The notes under the pieces are model-generated. The model ran no database searches and was not told the DNA's origin. It saw only the letters and a list, made by a program, of their open reading frames with translations. Position numbers and translations under genes: made by a program. This document shows, in pieces, positions 33,915 to 45,378 of a stretch of 64,000 nucleotides of DNA (its first letter is position 1; each line of letters starts with the position of its first letter). The DNA is from Desmodus rotundus (lineage: Eukaryota > Chordata > Mammalia > Chiroptera > Phyllostomidae), in contig NC_071393.1 of the NCBI RefSeq assembly GCF_022682495.2, positions 103,496,304 through 103,560,303 of the forward strand. The letters are read 5' to 3'.

Positions 33915-35895
33915 AGCTCTCCTCATTATGATATCATGAAAATTTTCAAACATACAGACAAGTTGAAAGAATTATGCATTGAGCAGTTACATACCCGCCA
34001 CTTAGATTCCACCAACATTTGACTGTACAAACGTGCTTTATCAGATCTCTATCTATCCACTCACCCTGCTGACTTTAAGGGTACATTTAAAGAACATTGC
34101 AGACATTGTTACATTTCACTCCCAAACAATTCAGCATGCATATTACTACGTAAAGTATGTTTATGAATTCTTCCTTATTTTTGTAACTAAATAATCATTT
34201 TATTTTTTTTAATTGAATTTATTGGGGTGACATTGGTGAATTCTTACTTTTGAGGTAAATTTTTAAAAGACTTTATTTATTTACTTTTAGAGAGATGGGA
34301 ACAGAGAGAGGGAGAGAAACATCAATGTGTGGTTGCCCCCCTCCCCTGGGGACCTGATCCACAACCCAGGCATGTGCCCTGACTGGGAATTAAACCAGTG
34401 ACCCCTTGGTTCACAGGCCAGCACTCAATCCACTGAGCCACACCAGCCGGGGCTTGAGGTAAAATTTCCATACAATTGAGTGAACTTAAGTGTACCATTT
34501 AATTAGTATTAACAAGTGCATACACCTATATAGCCCAAACCCCTATCTAGATATAGATTATCAATGCTCCCCCACTTCAGAAGCACCATAGATTAATTTC
34601 GCATGTTCTAGAACTTTCTATAGATGGAATCATACAGTATACATTCTTTTGAGTCTGACTTACTTCACTGAGCAGTGCTTTTGAAATTCATACATATTAC
34701 ATGTGTTAGTAGTTTGTTCCTTTCTATTGTTGTGGAGCATATCATTGCTTTATCTCTTGTTGATTTTACGACAGTTTATCTAGTCTTTTGTTGATGGAAA
34801 CCAGGGCTGTTTCCAGGTTGAGACTGTTATGAATAAAACCGGTATAATTATTCTTGTAAAAGGTTTCTAGAATATGTTTTTATTTATCTTGGGCAAATAC
34901 CCAGGAGTGGAATTGTTGGGATATAAGGTAGGTATATATTTAGTTTTATAAGAAATTACTGGGCTGTTATCCAAAGTGGTTATACTATTTTACATTCCCA
35001 CCAACAATGGATGAGACTTCCAGTCATTCCATATCCTCACTAATATTTGGTAATATCAGTCTTTCCAGTTTTCATTTTTCTGGTGGGTGTGTAATACTAT
35101 TTCACCGTGGTCATTCCCTTTTTGAATAATGATGTTAAGTTCCTTTTTCTTTACATGCTTATAGCTATTTGTATGTCTCCCTTTGTCAATTACTGTTCTA
35201 ATCATTTTCCAGTTTTGAAATTGGGTTATTTATGTTTACATTTGGAGTTGTATAAGTTCTTTACACATTCTGGATGCAAATTCTTTATCAGATATATATT
35301 TTGTAAATATTTTCTCCACACGTGTGACTTGACCGCTCCTTTTCTTCTTAATGATGTCTTTTGATAAGCAGAGTTTTAGATTTGGTGAGACCTAGTTTAT
35401 CAGATTTTTCTCTTATTTATGCTTTCTGTGTCCTGTCTAAGAAGCTTTCACCTACATTGGGGTTGCAAAAATATTATCTTATACTTCAAAGATTTTTAGA
35501 GTTCTAGCTTCTACATTTCAGTCTCTGATCCAACTTGAGTTGATGTTTGTGTATGATGTGATGCAAGGTCAAGTTTCTTTTTCTTTTTTTTTTTTTAATT
35601 TTCCCATATGGCTACCCATTTGTTCCAGCACCATTTGTCAGGAAGACTTTATTTCCCCTTTGGACTACTTTGGTGCCCTTATCAAAGTTCAAATGACTGA
35701 AAGTGTGGAGCTCTCTGTGCTGTCCCATTGCCTATTTGTGTCCGTATCCAATACCACATCATCTCATCCAATGGCAGCTTTATACCAAGTCATAACATCG
35801 GACAGTGAGGACCACCAAATTTGTACTTCTTTGTCAATACACTGTGAGATATCTAGGTTCTTTACATTCTCATACAAATTTTAAAATCAAATCTA
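33915..35895 (-). mobile_element. Old L1 3' region in reverse orientation (end of ORF2 plus 3'UTR)
   Basis: Long L1 tail on the minus strand. Plus-strand landmarks from left to right are 'gaaaattttcaaacatacag', 'ttctatagatggaatcatac', 'taggtatatatttagtttta', 'tacattcccaccaacaatgg', 'tggctacccatttgttccag' and 'caccatttgtcaggaagact', the reverse of the ORF2-to-3'UTR order. Plus-strand frames at 35107-35364 and 35540-35884 are antisense shadows. It is broken by a Ves SINE at 34264-34453, and a separate small L1 tip (aatttattggggtgacattg) lies at 34203-34235. Confidence 0.85.
34264..34453 (-). mobile_element. Ves SINE, reverse orientation, inside L1
   Basis: Reverse-complement Ves: 'aaaagactttatttatttac', 'ttttagagagatgggaacag', 'aggcatgtgccctgactggg' and 'cactgagccacaccagccgg' at its head. 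Flanks ttgaggtaaatttt (34250-34263) and ttgaggtaaaattt (34454-34467) are the target duplication. It is younger than the surrounding L1. Confidence 0.93.
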
Positions 35896-37384
35896 CTCAC
35901 AAACTCTTAAAAACAAAAGTTTAAAGGTTTAATACAGCCATGCATCCAGATAGAGTTCCATGCAACCAAGCAGATTTTCATGAACTCGAGTTTCTGTGCC
36001 ATTTGAGACACTAGCATGGTAGGGTCGCATACCTCATCACGGAAACCAATTTTTCTTTCCATTTGAACATCAATGGCTCCAAAATCATGTGGCTTCTTGT
36101 CTCTAACAGGGAACCATTTGTCCTAAGCTAGCAGCTCTGCATTTCCAGGACTGTACTAACTAGGTCTTATCACATTATAAACACAACCGACCACCCTAAC
36201 AAAACCGCTCATCATTTTGCCTAAAACCAAGTGAATTCTAATATTAAATTTTAATTGATATGTATAAAAGATTGTGACTTGTTTGTTTGTTTCAAGTAAG
36301 TCCTATGGAACAAGTTCAAACAGAATTTGTAATTTCTAAAATGTTCAGAAATGTCAATTAAACTTCTCTCCGAGCTAAACTGGAAGAAAATTTTCATTCA
36401 AGTTGCTGGGCTAAGTGTTAAATAAAAAACCTTTATAAAGGACAGCTGACTATCACTTCAATAGTTTTTTGGCAGGATATTATGGAGAGATACTTTCCAA
36501 AGCCAACTTGTTTTATCCATCACATGGTAATTAATAACAATGGGGAAGCAAGGCTGCTTTTTTAAAATTTTAGTCAATTCCACCCTCACCAAAGTCTCTT
36601 TCCATCTGAGAAAATGGTTTCAAGAATAACTAGTAGAAGAGGGAAGGGGAAAAAAGTCTTATAAAATTAAATCTTCTTTGGCAGACACTGGCACGTACTT
36701 AACATATTCCCAGAAGCATCCCCTCCAGTTATGTTGCAAAGCCATACAAATAATAGTTGTGGCTAAGTACACTACATCGACAGTCAATATTGTATTTGCC
36801 AGGCTTATACTCATTATTCTTTATAGTAGTCATGCATTTTGTGCAAGATCAAAAGATTTACATATCATATGGAGCGCTTTAGGGAATAACTTGCTGAGTA
36901 CTTTAAATGCACAATGTTCTGCAGCCTTTTAAATACGGATTTCACTTCTCTCTTCTTTGTGATAAAGGAATAGTAACAAGAGAGAGCTACATGTTTTTTC
37001 TTAATATAATAAACATGTCTATTTTTAAGTACAAGATAAAAGTCTGACATTTTTATCTATAATTCTAAATATAATATTGTAATCCAAATAAAGTGTAGTT
37101 TTCCTTCAATATGAGCATTGAGGAGAAAACATCCATGTGACCCAATGTCAACAGACTCTCACGTGACCCTCTACAGAATCATGCCCCAACTTTCCCTGAA
37201 GTTACCAAATGGTGAAATTGATTCATCTGCCTGAAGATACTCTGTAGCCTCTCTGGAAACTAGGAATAGGACTCCATGGACTTTACTCCACAAAGCTTTA
37301 ATACGAAATAAGGTGGGAGGAGCTAGCAACAGTCATTTTTCAGTGCACATGGATACAAAAACATAAAGGGAAAAGTTTTTAAAT
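35896..37384. other. Non-coding stretch
   Basis: About 1.5 kb of AT-rich sequence with no gene and no repeat that I can name. Confidence 0.45.
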
Positions 37385-37395
37385 GAAAAGAAATC

Positions 37396-37640
37396 CAGCC
37401 CTGGCTGATACGGCTCAGTGGATTGAGTGTCGGCCTGTGAACCAAAGGGTTGACAGTTTGATTCCCAGTCTAGGGCACATGCCTGGGTTGTGGGCCAGGC
37501 CCTCCAGCAGGGGGCGCATGAGAGGCAACCACACATTAATGTTTCTCTCCCTTTCTTTCTCCCTCCCTTCCCTTCTCTAAAAATAAAGAAGTAAAATCTT
37601 AAAAAAAAAAAAAAAAAAAGAAAAGAAAAAAAGAAAGAAA
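37396..37640 (+). mobile_element. Ves SINE with 11-bp target duplication
   Basis: 'cagccctggctgatacggct' start, A box (cggctcagtgg), B box region (agtttgattccc), 'cacatgcctgggttg', a pyrimidine stretch, 'ctctaaaaataaag', and a long A/GAAA-rich tail from about 37602. The 11-bp 'gaaaagaaatc' is present exactly at 37385-37395 and 37641-37651. The body contains a perfect CTCF core (separate entry). Confidence 0.93.
37504..37517 (+). promoter_or_regulatory. CTCF-binding core inside Ves SINE
   Basis: The 14-mer ccagcagggggcgc fits the CTCF core consensus CCASYAGRKGGCRS at every position. The corresponding places in the other Ves copies here do not fit. SINE-borne CTCF sites are well known in rodents (B2). 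Binding in this genome is inferred, not shown. Confidence 0.5.
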
Positions 37641-37664
37641 GAAAAGAAATCTGGTTTCTTGGTT

Positions 37665-37817
37665 GTGATTTTGGATTGGTGACTCAGTCCCGGTACATGG
37701 CGCATCCAGAGGTGGCTGATGGATGTTTCTCTAGTGCATCAATATTTCTCTCCCCCTCCTCCCCCCTCCCTTCCCCTCTCTCTAAAAATACACAAATAAA
37801 ATCTTTTAAAGAAAAAC
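37665..37817 (+). mobile_element. 5'-truncated Ves SINE
   Basis: Lacks the A-box head. It has 'gactcagtcccggtacatgg', 'tgatggatgtttctctagtg', 'catcaatatttctctccccc', a pyrimidine stretch and 'ctctctaaaaatacacaaat'. It lies 14 bases after the second target copy of the preceding Ves, so the upstream SINE inserted at or near the broken end of this older one. Confidence 0.8.
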
Positions 37818-39073
37818 ATGAATATTTCCTCAAATAACCTATGCCAATGGGAACCACATCAGCCAGATAAATCTCCCAATACCCTCCAAAATAGTAGTGA
37901 TTAGAAATTTTAAGAACACTTCTTTCGAGGTTATTTTTTGTTGATGTTGTGATAAAACACACTAGTTTGTTTTACCAGCACTATTTATCCAGAACAATAA
38001 TTTCAGTATTTAGCTTTTCTTCCCACTTTACCCACATGCTCTCTATAGCAAGAGCATTCAACTGATGAGTAAGGAGACGGCAACTGCGGCAGAAGAGGAA
38101 AGAACCTTATAATGTATTGGGATAGGCTTCCCGGTATGGTATTACCATAGGATCTTGTACAGATGGCACCTTCAGCTTTCTGATCGAGCCAAATGCCCAG
38201 AAACTTCTTCCGCAACACAAGGAGGAGGTTGAATGTTGAGTGAGCCAATTCCACGCATATGCTTCAGCAATTAGTAGGAAAATGTCACTCACATTTCACT
38301 ACTTTGCACAAGCATACACACAAACACCCTTTATCCATTTCAGACACAACTCTTTCCCGCCACAGACGGATTTTGGGGAGAGGGGTGTGAATAAGAGAGG
38401 GCACCTATCCTAAAGCTTTTCTTCCTGAGAAGCCCTTGTCTTCCTACTACAGAAAAGAAAATACTGGGGAAAACTGGAAAGTGCATTGATTTGGAGCATT
38501 TCACTTTACTCCAGAACAAACTGAATGAAAGCTGTTCTTTAATGAAGCATAACAGTGTAGAGAAGTCTGCTTAAATATTTGCTCAGATAATATTTTCTTA
38601 CTCTGAAGCTATGAATCTGGCAACAGAGACAGATTAATAATAGCAATGAGCCCTGTGGCTGTTTGAAGAGAGACTCCGTGTGTGCAGAGGTAGCAATCAA
38701 ATAAGCTCTGGTAACTTGTACCACAGAACCACACACAGATTGCAGAGAGTTGTACTCTCTGCAGCCTGAATGCTTGAAGCGGTGACACCGGCCCTTCTAC
38801 ATCCTAGAGTGTTGCTGTAGCAAATGCTACAGAAGTTATAAAGTCAAAAGGCAGAGAAATGTGCCATCTGATCCAGCTTCAGCCTCAGAAATACTATTTC
38901 AAAATCCTTAAAGAATAATTGCAGCTTTTAAAACAATTGCATACATTTAACATCATGATAAGGAATACGACTGGATAATAATCTTGAACTTAAGAAGACA
39001 AAATAGTAAAATGGTGATCTTTAGGAAGAAGAAAAAACATACATACAACCAAAGACAAGATTTTTACCCCTAT
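37818..39073. other. Non-coding stretch
   Basis: No gene and no repeat recognised. Two short minus-strand frames at 38003-38292 overlap in different phases and are judged spurious. Confidence 0.45.
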
Positions 39074-39178
39074 GAGGAGGAGGAGGAGGAGGAGGCCGAG
39101 GGGGTAGGGGGAGGGGCAGGGAAGGAGGAGGAGGAGAAGGAGGAGGAAAGGAGGAGGGGGCGGGAGGAAGAAGAAAAC
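39074..39178. repeat. (GGA)n purine-rich tract
   Basis: GAG/GGA triplets interrupted by a few pyrimidines, creating the Glu-rich plus-strand and Leu/Pro-rich minus-strand frames across 38984-39319. Not coding. Confidence 0.95.
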
Positions 39179-39249
39179 CAAAATGAGATTTTGATTTTCC
39201 CCTACCAGATTATCAGACCATTTACAGCCAGGGCTGGTGACGTGTGAAA

Positions 39250-39720
39250 TAATGGGCACTAGCATAGCTGCTGGTAATACTGGAAGTTGAAACAGTCTTT
39301 GCAAAGGGCAATCTGGCAATACATTGCAAAAATCTTTAAAGTGGACTTAGAAACTCCTTCTCTATGAATTTACAATGAGGAAATTAATAAAAAATAAAGC
39401 ATGTTCATTCTGACTTTGCTTATAACAGCTGAAAATAAAAAATAACCTGAATATTTAAAATAGTGCATGGGTTATAAAATCTATGAGAGATATGTACAAT
39501 GTCTAAAAGAATTTAATAACGGTGATCAAGATTTGATATAAAAATATGTTCACAATATACCAGACAAAAAGTATATTACAGAGCAATAATTTTGTCATGT
39601 TCTTGGTTTTATAAGATATGTGTGTTATATGTGTCCAAGAACAGAAAAAGAATGGACACTATCTCAGGAAAAACCAGAAATAAACCTTTGCCTTTTCTTT
39701 TTTATTCTTTTTACTATTGT
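39250..39720 (+). mobile_element. Old L1 ORF2 end / 3'UTR
   Basis: Ordered blocks 'aaagggcaatctggcaatac', 'ttctctatgaatttacaatg', 'tgcttataacagctgaaaat', 'aacctgaatatttaaaatag' and 'gtgatcaagatttgatataa' match the end of ORF2 and 3'UTR of old L1 subfamilies in plus orientation. Strongly decayed. Confidence 0.65.
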
Positions 39721-39783
39721 CTAACATATTTATTATGAGCACAAGTTTATTTTCAGTTTGAACAAAACAAGGAATATACTTTT

Positions 39784-40003
39784 TGGAAAAAAGATGTTAT
39801 TTATTTATTTTTAGAGAGAGGGGAAGGGAGAAAGAAAGAGAGAAGCATCGATGCACTAGAGGAACATCCATTGGCTGCCTCTCGCACGCCCGCAGCTGGG
39901 GACCTGGCCCGAAACCAGGCATGTGCTCTGACCAGGAACTGAACAGGCAACCCTTCGGTTTGCGGAATGAAGCCCAACCCACTGAGCCACACGAGTCAGC
40001 GCA
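39784..40003 (-). mobile_element. Ves SINE, reverse orientation
   Basis: Reverse Ves: 'gatgttatttatttattttt', 'agagagaagcatcgatgcac', 'accaggcatgtgctctgacc', 'cactgagccacacgagtcag'. Flanks ggaatatactttt (39771-39783) and ggaagatacttta (40004-40016) are a diverged target duplication. The three short frames over 39783-40022 are SINE readings. Confidence 0.92.
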
Positions 40004-40129
40004 GGAAGATACTTTATTTTAAAATATAAACTCTTTGGGTGCTCAGCACCAAATTCTACTTTTCATACATAAATTTATATTTGTTATTGTATTTTTTAAA
40101 AAATCAAGTACAGAAACCTTGATCAAAGG

Positions 40130-40500
40130 TGACACTGTTAGGGTTCCGTCACAGAGAACGGAGTCTGCACTGGCTCACTGAGGCATCGGCGGGTTTATCG
40201 CACTGTACAGCCTCACTTGCAGAATGGGCAGGGCAGCCAAAGAAACAGATCCTAGGCTGAGCTTCTAGGAACAACCTCCAGCAGCAGATTGGTTAATTCT
40301 GTTTAACTTAGCTCTGTACTCATGTTTTTGGCAAACATATATGACTGTTTATCACGATGGAGTCCTTACCTGCAAAGGAGTCTAGGAAATGTACTTTTCA
40401 TATTTCTATCTTCTGCAGTATAGGAAAACACATAAACAGAGCTTGGAATGTTGAGGGGGGTAGGCCAAAGTATACGCTTCTGTGAGTAGCATTAGAGTAG
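40130..40500. repeat. Probable old repeat, family unassigned
   Basis: 'gttagggttccgtcacagag', 'gcatcggcgggtttatcgca' and 'acacataaacagagcttgga' have the look of a diverged mammalian repeat related to others in the window, but I could not place it. Treat as tentative. Confidence 0.3.
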
Positions 40501-41334
40501 AAGGATGTCGGTTAATATGTTGAGAAATTCCTATTGTCATTGTGGGAAGTAATTATTGTAAACTCTCCCGCAGAGTTTCTGTTCATATGCCAAGGCTGAT
40601 GCAGGGAAAAAATGTCAGGGACAGAGTATGTCTGAAAACCAAACAGGTCACAAAGAAGAGTCGGTAAATTCATTAGTTACCCTCCTCTTTACACTTCAGA
40701 GTGTTCAAGTAAATCCTTAAGTTTAAGTGACCTATCTTTTTTATAATTTGAACTTCTTAACATGATATACGTCTTTCATGAAATTTGAACAAACTTGTCA
40801 AATCCAAACACAATTTCATTTCAATCAGAGCAGAAAATCTTAGCTCCGTAATTATCTTTCTAAATTCAGTGGCAGTAGATCCTTAGTTCACGGTTTTTTC
40901 TGAGTGCTCGCTGGCAGGGTTATTTTCAGATAATGGTACACATAAACTTCCTAGAGTTCTCCACGTGTCTTTTAACATAGGGGTGTGTCTTTCACTGGCA
41001 ATGATGATGATTTATTGCCCCCTCTACTTTCTCTGCTAGAAAAGTATTACTCAATCTTTGAGATTTAACCAAAATATCTCCTCCTCTGGGAACATTTTTT
41101 ACAAATTTCTTGTAAAAATTTTCACCCTCTTTCTCTATACTGTCACTACTAGAAGGCTTAACACAGGATATTGTAGAAAGTGTAATAATGCCTGTCTCCA
41201 TGTTTGTCCCTGCCTCCTCCCACTGAGAGCAGTCTGAGAACAGATTTTGGTCATGTGGCCACCCCAGGAGACGGGTTAGGGTTATGGTGGTGTGTGGGCT
41301 GAAAATGAAGAAAGAGTGATCCTCCAAAAATAAA
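40501..41334. other. Non-coding stretch
   Basis: No gene. The minus-strand frame 40992-41327 (111 codons) shows no domain. Confidence 0.45.
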
Positions 41335-41780
41335 ACCAGTTGCTTTTACCAGAAGAAAAAGGAGAAAAAATGGTGAATGGCTACTGCACAATAAAGGAAA
41401 TGTCCTAACTGGACCTCAAAGACATTATACTGAGCAAAAAAAGAAAAAAAAAATCAATCTTAACATTCTCAACATGACAAAATTGCAGAGATGGAGACCA
41501 GATCAGTGACTGTCAGGGGCAGAGGGTGGTAGAGAAAGGAAGTAGGGTTGACTATGAAAGGGTAGCGCGAAGGAGCTCTTGTAACGATGGACTAGCTCTA
41601 TGTATTGACTGTGGAGGTGGTTACATAAACCTACACATGCTGATAGGGGTTCTGAAGAAAAGAAAACGGGACCCAAGAAAATCATATCCAATGAAGCAAA
41701 CGTTGCTCTTATATAAAGGCTACAGGTAGATATTCTCAAACCGGGGAAAAAAACCTCTCAGAAATAGAACCTTTGTATAC
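41335..41780 (+). mobile_element. L1 3'UTR fragment
   Basis: 'atgacaaaattgcagagatg', 'gagaccagatcagtgactgt', 'caggggcagagggtggtaga', 'tgtattgactgtggaggtgg' and 'ttacataaacctacacatgc' follow the order of an L1MA/MB-type 3'UTR in plus orientation. Frames inside it are shadows. Confidence 0.8.
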
Positions 41781-43497
41781 TCCTCCTGAAAAAACTACTT
41801 GACAATTAAATTCATCTTATTCTGACATTCATCAAAATTCATAATTCAAGATGGAAGTTATTGTAAAAGGACTGGCAATAGGTATCATATTCATTTAAAT
41901 GTTTTAAATGAATTAATATAATACATTTTAAAGATCAGAATCTCAATATTACAAACATAAGCATTGTATAAATAATTTTAAAATTAGGAATTGAGGATAG
42001 AGGAGATGAGAGATCACATAAGAGTACTCACATCCTCTTATTTCACAGAAAAGCTCAATTTATGGTAGTTAATATTAAAACACATATTATCTCCTGTTCA
42101 GAGTTTATTTTCTCTTTCCTTAAATGCAGAAATATCACTTAGAAAATATTAATTGTTACTGTGAGAAAACATTTTGTTAAAGTGCCACAATTCCTAAAGT
42201 TTTTTTCTTCCATTAAATTAAAGGAAGTTACATGTATTTTGGTTTTGTTTTATTACAAATAACTTCTAAATTATGGTCTCCATTTTGTAAAAGAATTTCA
42301 ACTCTCGGTCTCCTTCCCTCTCTTTCTCATCCCCTGTGTGTGTGCACAAAAAGATACCTGACAATATATGCTTCTCATGTCAAATTGACAATATTATTTC
42401 TGGGTGATTGACTTGGAGGTAATTTTTCTATACTGTCCATTGTTCTTCAATGTATGATTCTCTTCTATGTGAATTATTTTTATAAAAATAGAGAGGTTTT
42501 TTTCTTATTTAAAAGTACAGATACAAAATATGCCACTAAACCAACAGTTGTTATCACATAGGTGGTAGATTAATTGAAAAATGTTTTCTTTGTATTTTGA
42601 CATTTTTTAATTTTCAGAAGTAAAAATAAATATTTTAATTTTTTAAAAGGAGAGGCAACCTGACCAACAAAGGAAGACCTTTTCTATATCTAAGTGTTAG
42701 TACTAACATGGAGGCTCAGGAGGGTCAAGAAACAGTGGGCTTCATTTTTACTTTCTTTCTCTGAATACCTCTAGGTCACTTAAATTTTTACTTCTTACTA
42801 GTCAGATCTGCATGCTGACAGACCGACAGTGTGGCCATCATCTATATAATCCGGGTTTTCAACAACAGATGTGGCACTAGAGACTTTTCAACCTTGTTGA
42901 TGTGAAGAGATATCTGTGACGGCTTCAGTTCCTGTAGTTTTGTTTGATGCCCTGGGAAAGGGCTGGATGATCTCCAAGCCACTGGAAGCCTCTTTGGGAT
43001 TGGGAGATGAGCAAGAAGGGGTGGAGCAAGCTGAAAATACATGGAGACCTTAGTAGAGAAATCTGAGTAGAAAGTAGGAGTCAGAGCAGTAACATGTACT
43101 TCAGACACCACCTAAAAGATGTAAGCATTCAAAGCCCCCCCGTGTAAACTGCTGCAACTCTGGCTTCTAAGAAAGTCCCATGGCTTGGTACCCAAGCATC
43201 ACATTGCAATGAGCTTCCCGTTAAATGCTGTTGTTACTCAAACACAATCTGTTCCTAGATTTGTTTTTTGCAAGTACATCTAAAGATCCTAGGTTGACAG
43301 TGGCTTACATTCATTTGCAGAACCTTCATTTTGGTTCTCCCACCTAAATGAAGATAGAATATCAGAGATTTGGCCAACTACAGCCAGTGTTACTGTGAAG
43401 CACACACTCCACGACCTGTGTCCAGAGAAGTGGCCTGGAGCTGGAGAGCTGAGCTGTCCTTGCTGAGAATCAGATTACAACTTAGGGCAACATCTGC
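41781..43497. other. AT-rich non-coding stretch
   Basis: About 1.7 kb with no gene and no assignable repeat. The minus-strand frame 42842-43111 has no recognisable domain. Confidence 0.45.
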
Positions 43498-43715
43498 TAA
43501 TCAGAACAGCTAACATTTATCGAGTGCTTAACGTGGACCTGCAACTGTACAAAGTATTTGACAGTCATTATCTTATTTAATCCTCATGATCTCTATTATC
43601 TTCATTTCATAGATGAGGAAATGGAGGATTAGAGAAGTGAAGAAACTTGCCAAAGTTTATGTGGTCACTTTGCTGGGCAGCGAGGGATCCAAACTCAGGT
43701 CTCACTGTCCTGTTG
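43498..43715 (-). repeat. MIR SINE
   Basis: One of the best preserved MIRs here, reverse orientation: 'cagctaacatttatcgagtg', 'tcttatttaatcctcatgat', 'cttcatttcatagatgagga', 'gtgaagaaacttgccaaagt', 'aaactcaggtctcactgtcc'. Confidence 0.9.
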
Positions 43716-44369
43716 TACCGCCCTGTTGAAATCTGCTGCTGAGAGGGGGAGCTGAGGAAGACTGGTGGTAGCTGCCAGAGCCGGGAAACTCCAACACAGG
43801 AGGGCAGAATTCCTGCTCTTGATTTTAAACCCCAGGACAACTTCCTTTATATATTATGGTCAAATGTAACAATATAAAAAACATACTTTGAAAATAACAA
43901 TACAGATAATGCCTATTCTGAAACCATACTTAGCTACTTTAAAACCCTCTGGATTTACCAGAATACAAAGAAAAGAAAAATTAGTACACTTTATAAAAAT
44001 TCATGAAAGTATACCAAACATTTCTAAAGTCATGGGTGTTTGGAATCTATTTAGAAATATCACATCTTCCTAATGAGTGTAATTTTAATCAGATGATAAC
44101 GGTTTCTGTTTAAGGACCACAGAGAGTGGATAATGCAAAAGCCTCCTATATTGTGTTTAATGTGCAACTTACATTACTTCTGCAGCAGCGGGCGTACCTT
44201 CCTATGAATGCTGCTTATGCAGGCATGGAAATCAGTTTGCTTTCCTGACTGTAAACCAACTGCGTCGGGGAATGTTCACGTGTTAAGGAGAAGTAAGAGT
44301 GTGCCAAGTGGCAAAGAACACATCTTCCCTGCATAGATCATCTAGTACAGAAGACTGGACTTGGTATTC
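43716..44369. other. Unique non-coding stretch
   Basis: No gene. The part at about 44150-44280 is free of repeats and may be conserved, but this cannot be tested here. Confidence 0.4.
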
Positions 44370-44470
44370 TTTGCGGACACTGAAGCAGTCCCTGCCCTTA
44401 CGGAATTTAAGGTCTACTGGTAGAGATAAAATAGGCACATATGAGACATCTTGAATTTTTGAAGCAACAC
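44370..44470 (-). repeat. L2-type fragment
   Basis: 'gaagcagtccctgcccttac', 'ggaatttaaggtctactggt' and 'agagataaaataggcacata' resemble the reverse L2 3' region (agtccctgccctcatggagc, ttacagtctagtgggagaga). Diverged. Confidence 0.55.
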
Positions 44471-44706
44471 ATTAACAAAAGCAAAAAAGATAAAATGCAA
44501 AATATAATTAAATACTAAGTTTTAAGGATATGCAAAGAATAGAATGATTACAATGAAGATGTAACTAGTTAACAAAGACTTTCAACTGAGCTTTGTATGA
44601 AGCCTTCCTAGGATGCAAGGCTTATAATGGATAATCCTCAACACCTAGTCTAAGTTAAAGTTTACTGCTTGGTATTTTTTTATGTTAAATATGCCAAGAG
44701 ATACAC

Positions 44707-45378
44707 GTGGTGCTCCGTCAGTGGCGTTATGAAGTGAACTCTGCTTTTCCTTCAACAGACGGGGAAGACTTTCAACAGTTCTTTTGGTTTCTCTTTGCAA
44801 AAAAAACCTTTAATGCTTTTCCTAGGTATAGGAGACTAACAATGCCATATATAAATTTCCTTTCATCTTATACATGTTTGAATTTATTTGAGGAGAGGAG
44901 CATGGCCATAAAAATCTTAACACAAGTTTCAGGGTGCATAGCTATTAGTTCTATTGTATTATGCCAAGGCAAGGAGTTGGACGGTTCATGGCCAGTAAGG
45001 AAAGTATCTCTATTTAATCCCACACAGATAAAAATTAAAATATACAATACAAAGCAGATTATTTTAGCTACAGAAGAAACTGAACCTATCTGGTGCTTTT
45101 CAATACACAGTGACTTTCACTTCACCTTTACACCCAGGAGTCAGAAATCAACTCTTTTCCCAAACCCTATTTTTTTTCCTGTGAGCATGTCTTTCCAGCC
45201 AGACACTACAAGTTCTCTCTTCATATTTTCTGTTATAAATATCTTCAAATCCCAAACTCTGTGTCCTGGGATGATTCAAAATGACCAGATAACTGTAATA
45301 GAAGTCCCAGGTGACCCATTTCTGTCCCCGGAATTTCCACACAGCTCTTTTGTGTATCTGTGCAAGATACAAAGTTGA
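44707..45378 (+). other. 223-codon open frame, unidentified, ATG only at codon 46
   Basis: The longest stop-free plus-strand frame in the window, but its first codon is GTG; the first ATG (MPYINF) gives only about 178 codons. Composition is rich in Phe, Ser, Thr and Ile, as expected from AT-rich non-coding DNA. I see no domain, signal peptide, membrane segment pattern or splice signals. Left as an observation, not a gene. Confidence 0.2.

Noticed and set aside
35107..35884. Two plus-strand frames of 85 and 114 codons
   Set aside because: Antisense of the minus-strand L1 ORF2 end/3'UTR.
38984..39319. Glu-rich plus-strand and Leu/Pro-rich minus-strand frames
   Set aside because: Artefacts of the (GGA)n tract.
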